Source: Fidelibacterota bacterium (GTDB taxonomy: Bacteria; Fidelibacterota; UBA2242; JAFGTP01). Taken from it: a stretch of DNA of 5,348 bases. The stretch is from NCBI GenBank assembly GCA_021734005.1, contig JAIPJV010000156.1, positions 1 through 5,348 of the forward strand, given 5' to 3'. Positions 1-5,348 of this stretch are shown here, piece by piece. The translations under genes and the position numbers were made by a program. Within the stretch, counting starts at the first letter, position 1, and each line of letters opens with the position of its first letter. Below the pieces are notes generated by a model. It did not search any database, had not been told where the DNA came from, and saw only the letters and a list, made by a program, of their open reading frames with translations.

Positions 1-79
1 ATAAAATTTTAGTCATACCCAATTTAATGCAATTCTGATAAACTTTGCTGTTAATCACTATTTTTTAAGCAATAAAAGA

Positions 80-110
80 TTGCGTGTTGGCTGATGTTAA
101 TTTAAATTTG
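80..110 (+). promoter_or_regulatory. Candidate argS promoter
   Basis: TTGCGT (80-85), a 17-base spacer and TAAATT (103-108) form a weak sigma70-like pair. The same stretch also reads as a Bacteroidota-type promoter: TTG at 80-82, 20 bases, then TAAATTTG (103-110), which fits the TAnnTTTG -7 element. Transcription would begin around 115, leaving a leader of about 20 bases before argS. The region is AT-rich, so a chance match is quite possible. No other convincing element was found in 1-134. Confidence 0.3.
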
Positions 111-125
111 CGGTTGTCAAATAAT

Positions 126-130
126 AGGAG
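126..130 (+). promoter_or_regulatory. argS ribosome binding site
   Basis: AGGAG lies 4 bases before the ATG at 135. It decides the argS start: the frame is open further upstream to a GTG at 84, but that codon has no Shine-Dalgarno sequence, and the protein from 135 already matches the usual ArgS N-terminus. Confidence 0.75.
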
Positions 131-134
131 AACA

Positions 135-1784
135 ATGAACAATAAAATCGAAAAAATGATTTTTCAGGCGTTGAAAAATTCTGGGCTTGACCGTAAAATT
201 GATGATCCTCACTCAATGATTGAAATAGAGCGACCAAAGGAAAGTTCTCATGGCCACTTTTCTTCTAATCTGGCGATGAAATTGCCCCGTTATCTCAAAA
301 AACCGCCTCGTGAAATCGCAGAGACTATTGTGGAAAACATACCTGAAGAACCGGATCTGGTTGAAAAGGTTGAGATAAAAGGCCCTGGCTTTATTAATTT
401 TTTCATGACCGAATCAGCCCTTCAGTCAATTATTGCTGAAATTTAAGAACAGGGAGCGGATTTTGGTAAAAATGATCAAGGGGAAGGCCAAAAAACAATT
501 GTTGAATTTGTAAGTGCCAATCCAACTGGCCCGCTTACAGTTGGCCATGGTCGCCAGGCTGTGCTGGGAGATTGTATTGCCCGGATTTTGAACTGGAATG
601 GATATCAGGTGCACAGAGAGTATTACTATAATGATGCCGGGCGACAGATGAGAATTCTGGGCTATTCAACTTATGTTCGCTATCGCCAATTGCTGGGCTT
701 TGATGATGAAATGCCGGAAGATTATTATCAGGGTGAATATATCAGAGATGTTGCCCAAAAAATTGTAGATGAATTCGGCGACAAATACAAAGACGATAAG
801 GACGCTCAAGTATTTCGCCAGTATGCTGAAGGGACTGTTTTCGAGGATATCAATAATACCCTGAAAACTCTGGGAATAAAATTTGACCGTTATTTCAATG
901 AAAAGACACTTTATGAGAATGGTAAAATTGATGAAGTGCTTAACAAATTTGAATCTATCGGGGCAAGTTACGAGAAAGATGGTGCGATCTGGTTCAAAGG
1001 CAGCAAGTACGGAGTCGAGGATGATCGGGTTCTGTGGAAAAGTGTTGCTGACGAAGCCACCTACCGGTTACCTGATATGGCCTACCATAAAACCAAGTTT
1101 GAGCGCGGTTTTGACAGAATTGTTGATGTCTTTGGTGCTGATCATCATGCCACTTATCCAGATGTAATAGCAGGTTTGCGTGCTCTGGGAGTGGAAACTG
1201 ACAAAGTTGAAGTTGTTATTCATCAATTCGTAACTCTAATGCGCGGTGATGAAAAAGTAAAAATGTCAACCAGAAAAGCCAATTATGTAACTCTTGATGA
1301 ACTGATTGATGAAGTTGGCAAAGATGTTGTCCGCTATTTTTTCATAATGCGCAAAGCCCAGAGTCAGTTGAATTTTGACCTGGATCTGGCCAAGAAGGAG
1401 GGTGAAGAGAACCCTGTTTTTTACTTACAATATGCTCACGCTAGAATATGCAGCCTTTTACGCAAAGCTCGAGCACGAGGCGTTGATGTTGACCGCTCTG
1501 GATCTTTGGAATTGTTATCAGAACCGGAAACTCTGGACCTGTTGTACGTGCTGGAAGAATTCAAAGAAGTTGTCCAATTGTGCGGGGAAAGTCTGGAACC
1601 CCAGCATATTACCCGCTACCTGGAAAAATTGGCCACTGCCTTTCATAAATTTTATACAGAATGCCGGGTTCTCACTGACGATCAAGATTTGACTTTGGCG
1701 CGATTGGAAATTGTCAAGGCGACCAAGACTGTTATGGCTAATGGTCTGAATATTATTGGTATAGAAGCACCCGAGAGAATGTAA
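135..1784 (+). pseudogene. argS: Arginine-tRNA ligase, interrupted by an in-frame TAA
   Basis: Class I aminoacyl-tRNA synthetase that charges tRNA-Arg with arginine in the cytosol. Ignoring TAA at codon 104, the frame gives 549 residues, the normal family length. Residues 1-103 are the N-terminal tRNA-binding (Add1) domain with GPGFINFF at 83-90. The catalytic domain follows, with SANPTGPL at 127-134, the HIGH-type signature TVGHGR at 135-140, GADHH at 334-338 and KMSTR at 376-380. The helical DALR anticodon-binding domain starts near 426, and the protein ends in the family-typical APERM. The frame is unchanged on both sides of the stop, so this is a nonsense codon, not a frameshift. No other decay is visible. 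The first standard start after the stop is GTG 561 (codon 143), past the HIGH motif, so neither fragment alone should be active. As argS is normally essential, a sequencing error, a second argS copy or readthrough must be considered. The identity is certain; the pseudogene status is not. Confidence 0.9.
444..446 (+). other. In-frame ochre stop inside argS
   Basis: The local reading is ATT TAA GAA CAG. One base change would restore sense, for example TTA (Leu), CAA, GAA or AAA. The codon sits at the junction of the N-terminal tRNA-binding domain and the catalytic domain. Global recoding of TAA is unlikely, because TAA also ends argS itself (1782-1784), gmk (3324-3326) and rpoZ (3589-3591) at the expected places. 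Pyrrolysine does not apply, since it uses UAG. Confidence 0.95.
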
Positions 1785-1837
1785 ACTATTTTACCTGTAA
1801 AGGTCTAAAAATAAATATGATAAATAATCTGATAACC

Positions 1838-1866
1838 TTGCAACTGGAACGGCTTTTTATTAAATT
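1838..1866 (+). promoter_or_regulatory. Candidate promoter for the yicC-gmk-rpoZ-coaBC-udg operon
   Basis: TTGCAA (1838-1843), a 17-base spacer and TAAATT (1861-1866) match the sigma70 consensus at 4 of 6 bases in each hexamer. Transcription would start near 1873, just upstream of the yicC ribosome binding site. An alternative -10 is TATGAT at 1816-1821, but it has no good -35. The rest of the 106-base gap after argS holds no convincing terminator, so readthrough from argS is also possible. Confidence 0.35.
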
Positions 1867-1878
1867 CCAATCTGATTT

Positions 1879-1884
1879 AGGGAG
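1879..1884 (+). promoter_or_regulatory. yicC ribosome binding site
   Basis: AGGGAG lies 6 bases before the ATG at 1891. It supports that start and shows that yicC is translated independently of argS. Confidence 0.7.
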
Positions 1885-1890
1885 CCTAAT

Positions 1891-2766
1891 ATGATAAAAA
1901 GCATGACCGGATATGGAAAACGCAGTGTGTCCACTTCGATAGGTAATATTACTATTGAGGTTCGAGCTGTAAATAATCGCTATATCGAAGTTTATCCCCG
2001 TATTCCTGATTTTTTGTCCGACTATGAGATCAAATTAACCAGCCAGATAAAAGAAGCCCTCCAGAGAGGCAGTATAAATCTTAAAATTGAAGTCGAAGAA
2101 CGGGCGGAAGGCCGGGAAATCCTCCATTTTAATTCCAAAAAACTGAAAAATATCTATTCCAGCCTTAGTGACATTAAATACTCCCTCGATCTCGACGGTG
2201 ATGTTACTATCGACCATATTTTGCAATTTTCCGATAAATTGCTGGAGGAAGACGACATTGCCACTGAATCAGTTTACCAAAAGATAAAAGAAGGATTGGA
2301 ACTTGCACTTCAGGATGTCGATGATATGCGCAGGGAAGAAGGCGAAGCCCTTTATGACCGCTTACAAGATTATATTGAAGGGATAGAAAAAAACATTAAG
2401 AATGTTGTATCCCGCTCCGATAATATAAAGGATGAACTCTACGAGCAGTATAAAGCCAGCATCAAAGACCTGCTGGATGAATCTGACATTGATGAAGATC
2501 GAATTTTACAGGAAGCTGCTATGGCTGCCAAAAAAATTGATATTACTGAGGAATGCGATCGAATTATCAGCCATGTTCAGCAGTTTCGCAAATATATGGA
2601 CGGAGAAAAACTGGCTGGTAAACAACTTAATTTTTTAGCCCAGGAAATTCATCGAGAATTGAACACAATCGGTGCCAAATGCAACAATTCTGAAATTTCT
2701 CATATTATTGTAGAATCCAAGAATGAAGTGGAAAAAATTAAAGAACAGGTAAGAAATATTTTATGA
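1891..2766 (+). CDS. yicC: YicC/YloC family endoribonuclease
   Basis: 291 residues, normal for the family. The N-terminus MIKSMTGYGK is the YicC hallmark and fixes the start, backed by AGGGAG six bases upstream. An N-terminal YicC-like domain covers roughly residues 1-155. The C-terminal DUF1732 domain ends with the conserved run that includes DITEECDRI, HVQQFRKYM, GKQLNFLAQE, HRELNTIGAK and ISHIIVESKNEVEKIKEQVRN. The charged middle (about 95-200) looks helical. Family knowledge: E. coli YicC and B. subtilis YloC have been described as endoribonucleases, implicated in RNA turnover and stationary-phase survival; the substrate here is unknown. It is probably the first gene of the operon. Its TGA overlaps the gmk ATG (ATGA), so the two are translationally coupled. 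The DUF370/remA gene found between yicC and gmk in many Bacillota is absent. Confidence 0.93.
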   Translation: MIKSMTGYGKRSVSTSIGNITIEVRAVNNRYIEVYPRIPDFLSDYEIKLTSQIKEALQRGSINLKIEVEERAEGREILHFNSKKLKNIYSSLSDIKYSLDLDGDVTIDHILQFSDKLLEEDDIATESVYQKIKEGLELALQDVDDMRREEGEALYDRLQDYIEGIEKNIKNVVSRSDNIKDELYEQYKASIKDLLDESDIDEDRILQEAAMAAKKIDITEECDRIISHVQQFRKYMDGEKLAGKQLNFLAQEIHRELNTIGAKCNNSEISHIIVESKNEVEKIKEQVRNIL

Positions 2767-3326
2767 ATGAGCGAGGACTCCTAATACCAGTTTCAGCTCC
2801 ATCAGGAACGGGAAAAACGACTGTATGCCGGGAATTGATGAAAAAATCCGACCGTTATGCTTTTTCTGTTTCCTGCACAACCCGAAAACCCCGCAAAAAT
2901 GAAACTGATGGACAGGATTACCATTTTGTGAGCAAGCGCCAATTTGAAAGATACATTGAAGAAGATAAACTGGCGGAATGGGAATCGGTTTTTGATAATT
3001 ATTATGGGACTTTGAAAAGCACTCTTGAAAATGCTCTGGAAAAAGGCCTGTTCATGCTTCTTGACATCGATGTTAAAGGTGCTATGCGCATTAAAAAATT
3101 ATACCCGGAAGATTGTTTTTCTGTCTTTCTTTTACCGCCCAGTCTGGATGAACTCAAGAAAAGATTGGGGAAACGGGGCACAGAAAACAAGGAAACAATT
3201 AGACAGCGAAATCTTAGAATAAATGAAGAAATGAGCTATAAAGATCAATTTGATTTTTCCATAATCAATGATGATCTAGATGAAACCGTAAATACTATCC
3301 ATCAAATAATAAAGGAGAAGGTTTAA
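2763..3326 (+). CDS. gmk: Guanylate kinase
   Basis: Phosphorylates GMP to GDP with ATP, an essential cytosolic step in GTP and dGTP supply. 187 residues, a little shorter than the usual 200-210. The P-loop is SAPSGTGKTT at residues 11-20. The GMP-binding region contains SCTTRKPR (37-44), with S37, R41 and R44, then DGQDYHFV (49-56), E72 in LAEWE and Y81 in NYYGT. LDIDVKGA (100-107) matches the conserved acidic strand, and the lid region RLGKRGTENKETIRQRN follows. All expected catalytic positions look present, so it should be active. The start overlaps the yicC stop by 4 bases with only a weak Shine-Dalgarno, which points to coupling with yicC. rpoZ begins 1 base after its stop; the gmk-rpoZ pairing is widespread in bacteria. 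Confidence 0.96.
   Translation: MNERGLLIPVSAPSGTGKTTVCRELMKKSDRYAFSVSCTTRKPRKNETDGQDYHFVSKRQFERYIEEDKLAEWESVFDNYYGTLKSTLENALEKGLFMLLDIDVKGAMRIKKLYPEDCFSVFLLPPSLDELKKRLGKRGTENKETIRQRNLRINEEMSYKDQFDFSIINDDLDETVNTIHQIIKEKV
3312..3317 (+). promoter_or_regulatory. rpoZ ribosome binding site inside the gmk 3' end
   Basis: AAGGAG, followed by a second purine run AAGG (3318-3321), precedes the rpoZ ATG at 3328. It is embedded in the last gmk codons. It is the strongest Shine-Dalgarno within the operon, which fits independent, higher-level translation of omega. Confidence 0.6.
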
Positions 3327-3327
3327 T

Positions 3328-3591
3328 ATGCCGATAAGTTTAGATGAATTTAACAAGCAATCCGATGATATTTACAAACTTTGCTTAGTAGCTGCCAAAA
3401 GAGCCAAACAGATCAACAAACTCAGAATAGCCAAGTATCCCATGCCCGATGCTCGCGAAGAACAGGAAGAAACAATTTATGTTGATGAAGAAGAAGTTAA
3501 TTGGGATGAAATGGAAAAGCCGACTACAATTGCATTGAAAGAAGTTATGAATGGAAAAGCAGAATATGAGTTGAGAAATTCGGAAGAATAA
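3328..3591 (+). CDS. rpoZ: DNA-directed RNA polymerase subunit omega
   Basis: 87-residue omega subunit, which binds the beta-prime C-terminus and helps RNA polymerase assembly. The conserved core runs from the N-terminus through DDIYKLCLVAAKRAKQIN (about 13-30), covering the usual AAKRARQI motif. A very acidic stretch of about 25 residues follows (about 42-65, with EEQEE, DEEE and WDEMEK). The C-terminal helix motif KPTTIALKEVMNGKAEY (about 66-82) corresponds to the KPxxIAL(x)E motif of the family. The start is fixed by AAGGAG upstream, and the position between gmk and coaBC is the classic one. The stop is three bases before the coaBC ATG and in the same frame. Length and sequence fit omega well. 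The acidic linker and TTIAL wording resemble FCB-type omegas more than Bacillota ones, from memory of the family. Confidence 0.9.
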   Translation: MPISLDEFNKQSDDIYKLCLVAAKRAKQINKLRIAKYPMPDAREEQEETIYVDEEEVNWDEMEKPTTIALKEVMNGKAEYELRNSEE

Positions 3592-3594
3592 ATT

Positions 3595-4788
3595 ATGCTC
3601 TTCGAGAACAACAGCCTAGTTCTGGGAGTGACCGGAAGTATTGCTGCCTACAAATCCGCCTTGCTGACCCGCCAGCTTATCAAAGAGGGTGCAGAAGTTC
3701 GGGTTGTAATGTCTAAGGCAGCAACTCACTTTATTACTCCTCTGACTTTAAACACATTAACAGGCAAAGATGTCTACATTGAGATGTTTGCCGATGATAA
3801 TGCTGGAACCCGCCATATCGAGCTGGGAAAAGCTAACGGAATTCTGGTTGCTCCAGCCACTGCCAATTTGATTGCTCGGGTTGCCAATGGAATTGCCGAT
3901 GATCTGCTCAGCGCAATTATTTTGGCCAGTGAGAATGGCAAGGTTGCTTTTGCTCCGGCCATGAATGTTAATATGTATAACAATCCTGTCACTCAGGAGA
4001 ATATTGCTGCTCTGAAAGAAATTGGATATCGATTCATAGAGCCTGAGGAAGGTGAATTGGCCTGCGGCGATCAGGGAACTGGCCGTCTGGCAGACCTGGA
4101 AGTGATTGTGGAGGAGTTCCACAGATATTTGCATGGCCAGAATCGTTTAGCATGTAAAAATGTGGTTGTCACAGCCGGGCCAACCCGGGAATTTTTGGAT
4201 CAGGTCAGATTTATTAGTAATCGCTCTTCAGGGAAAATGGGCTATGCTCTTGCCAATGAAGCCGCCAAAGAGGGCGCTAGTGTTACTCTGATAAGCGGGC
4301 CGAGTAATCTGCCTGCACCTCCGGGCGTCACGAAAATCAGTGTTCAATCTGCCCGGGAAATGCAGTCCAGTCTTATGGATTATGCCGGTCAAACAGACTA
4401 CCTTTTTATGGCGGCTGCAGTGGAGGATATCACTCCTGCCAAACGGGATCAATCCAAAATTAAAAAAACCAGTCTGGAAAACAGTCTGGCAATTGAAGTT
4501 AATCCTGATCTGGTCAAAAATTTCAGAGAGAATGATAGCAAGGCTTGTATAGTTGGGTTTAGTGTTGAATTTGAAGAAGGCTCCGATCGTTCGATTGAGA
4601 AGATGAAAAATAAGGGCTTGGATTTTGTAGCCTGGAATAATCCTTCTCAAAAGGGAGCAGGATTTGAATCCGATACTAATCAGATTGTATTATTTGAAAA
4701 TGATGGGTCACGATTTGAATTTCCCAAAGCTGCAAAACGCAAAATTGCAGAACAGCTTATCAAGACTGTAGTGGAACAAAATGACTGA
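3595..4788 (+). CDS. coaBC: Bifunctional phosphopantothenoylcysteine decarboxylase / phosphopantothenate-cysteine ligase
   Basis: Two consecutive steps of coenzyme A synthesis: CoaB joins 4'-phosphopantothenate to cysteine using CTP, and CoaC (FMN-dependent) decarboxylates the product to 4'-phosphopantetheine. 397 residues, typical of the fusion. The CoaC half (about 1-180) has the flavin-binding start LGVTGSIAAYK (10-20), active-site H74 in RHIELGK, PAMN at 121-124 and C157 in ELACGDQGTGR. The CoaB half (about 186-397) has VVTAGPTREFLD (191-202), N209 in ISNRSSGKMGYALA, D278 in AAAVED, K288 in KIKK and the C-terminal GAGFESDTN. All residues matching the known E. coli active sites are present, so both halves should work. 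GGAAGA at 3582-3587 is a modest ribosome binding site. The gene sits three bases after rpoZ in the same frame and overlaps the next gene by 8 bases. Confidence 0.96.
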   Translation: MLFENNSLVLGVTGSIAAYKSALLTRQLIKEGAEVRVVMSKAATHFITPLTLNTLTGKDVYIEMFADDNAGTRHIELGKANGILVAPATANLIARVANGIADDLLSAIILASENGKVAFAPAMNVNMYNNPVTQENIAALKEIGYRFIEPEEGELACGDQGTGRLADLEVIVEEFHRYLHGQNRLACKNVVVTAGPTREFLDQVRFISNRSSGKMGYALANEAAKEGASVTLISGPSNLPAPPGVTKISVQSAREMQSSLMDYAGQTDYLFMAAAVEDITPAKRDQSKIKKTSLENSLAIEVNPDLVKNFRENDSKACIVGFSVEFEEGSDRSIEKMKNKGLDFVAWNNPSQKGAGFESDTNQIVLFENDGSRFEFPKAAKRKIAEQLIKTVVEQND

Positions 4789-5348
4789 TATTAAAGACGA
4801 TATAAAAAGATATTTTCAACAGCAAAGTGAGATGTATCCTGGTGAAATTTATCTTGGTGAACAGGCGGAAGATCAGGGAGAAGAAAATCCTCTGGCCGAA
4901 ATCCATATAATGCTTGAAAATTGTGAAAAATGCCCTCTCCATAAAACAGTTACCCATAAAGTTCCCGGAAATGGTGACTCTGATGCTAGTTTGATGTTGA
5001 TTGGTGAAGCGCCTGGTCGGGAAGAGGATAAACAGGGAGTTCCCTTTGTTGGTCGATCAGGGCAATTGCTTGATAAAATTCTGACAGCTATTGATCTGAC
5101 CCGGGAAGATGTTTTCATTTCAAATATAGTGAAATGTCGTCCGCCAAAAAATCGGAATCCCCATCAAGATGAAATAAAAAATTGTATTGGCTATCTTGAG
5201 CAGGAAATTGAGGCTGTTGATCCCGATATTATAGTTGCTTTAGGGCTGGTGGCTGCCCATACACTTCTTGATTCCAAAGACAGCCTGAAAAATTTGCGTC
5301 AATCCCGGCACAAATATAATGGCCGAATCCTGATTCCCACTTATCATC
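4781..5348 (+). CDS. Uracil-DNA glycosylase family 4, partial (3' end beyond the window)
   Basis: Removes uracil from DNA in base-excision repair. 189 codons are visible with no stop before the right edge. Four cysteines for a 4Fe-4S cluster are present: C48 and C51 (CEKCPL), C119 (VKCRPP) and C135 (NCIGYL). Their spacing of C-x2-C, then 67 residues, then C-x15-C is close to that of Thermus family-4 enzymes. Motif 1 is GEAPGREED (75-83), followed by GVPFVGRSGQLLD (86-98), SNIVKCRPPKNRNP (114-127) and PDIIVALG (148-155). The sequence stops at IPTYH (185-189), just as the conserved TYHP motif begins; perhaps 20-40 residues are missing. ATG 4781 overlaps the coaBC stop by 8 bases (ATGACTGA), suggesting coupled translation. 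About 47 residues precede the first cysteine, more than in short family members. ATG 4832 is an alternative start. The family is also called UdgA or SAUDG-type. Confidence 0.93.
   Translation, partial: MTDIKDDIKRYFQQQSEMYPGEIYLGEQAEDQGEENPLAEIHIMLENCEKCPLHKTVTHKVPGNGDSDASLMLIGEAPGREEDKQGVPFVGRSGQLLDKILTAIDLTREDVFISNIVKCRPPKNRNPHQDEIKNCIGYLEQEIEAVDPDIIVALGLVAAHTLLDSKDSLKNLRQSRHKYNGRILIPTYH

Noticed and set aside
1..36. Tail of an upstream gene entering at the left edge
   Set aside because: All three plus frames reach stops within 36 bases, and the short readable stretch has no recognisable motif.
69..83. Perfect 5-bp inverted repeat GCAAT-AAAAG-ATTGC upstream of argS
   Set aside because: It is short and AT-rich, has no T-run after it on either strand, and overlaps the candidate -35. 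It is not convincing as a terminator or operator.
1..134. T-box riboswitch upstream of the aminoacyl-tRNA synthetase gene
   Set aside because: The leader is short, and I see no specifier stem, no T-box sequence and no terminator/antiterminator pair.
444..446. Reassigned genetic code or pyrrolysine/selenocysteine insertion in argS
   Set aside because: The codon is TAA, not UAG or UGA, and TAA ends three genes here at the expected positions. No SECIS-like structure is apparent.
883..1167. Second plus-strand open frame inside argS
   Set aside because: Out of frame with a strongly conserved catalytic domain, with no family resemblance. A chance frame.
1793..1804. ACCT-GTAA-AGGT hairpin after argS as a terminator
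   Set aside because: Only a 4-bp stem with no T-tract downstream. Termination after argS is unsupported.
3757..4134. Minus-strand open frames across coaBC and other genes
   Set aside because: They lie wholly within well-supported plus-strand genes, have no recognisable motifs and no good ribosome binding sites. They are shadow frames.

Overview
The window reads as a run of bacterial housekeeping genes, all on the plus strand: argS (broken by an in-frame stop), yicC, gmk, rpoZ, coaBC, and the first 189 codons of a family-4 uracil-DNA glycosylase that runs off the right edge. The DNA is AT-rich (by eye about 40% GC). I see no mobile element, CRISPR array, RNA gene or sign of horizontal transfer.

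Organism: a low-GC bacterium. Three things lean, tentatively, towards the Fibrobacterota-Chlorobiota-Bacteroidota (FCB) superphylum and allied candidate phyla rather than Bacillota. No DUF370/remA gene lies between yicC and gmk. The ArgS signatures read TVGHGR and KMSTRKANYVTL, and CoaBC has a WNNP...GAGFESDTN segment. Omega has an acidic segment before a KPTTIAL motif. This rests on remembered family patterns, not on a search.

Layout: 1-134 is a leader with a possible promoter and a good ribosome binding site for argS. Positions 135-1784 are one continuous argS reading frame of 549 residues plus stop, interrupted only by TAA at 444-446. A 106-base gap (1785-1890) carries a candidate promoter and a clear ribosome binding site. 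From 1891 the genes are packed as one likely operon: yicC/gmk overlap by 4 bases, gmk-rpoZ are 1 base apart, rpoZ-coaBC are 3 bases apart and in the same frame, and coaBC/udg overlap by 8 bases.

Together the genes cover tRNA charging (ArgS), RNA cleavage or turnover (YicC), GMP to GDP conversion (Gmk), RNA polymerase assembly (omega), coenzyme A synthesis (CoaBC) and removal of uracil from DNA (Udg4). This is growth-linked core metabolism. I found no evidence of a new multi-gene system. The strongest anomaly is the single nonsense codon in an otherwise intact argS, which is either a sequencing or strain-level mutation or, less likely, a tolerated stop.
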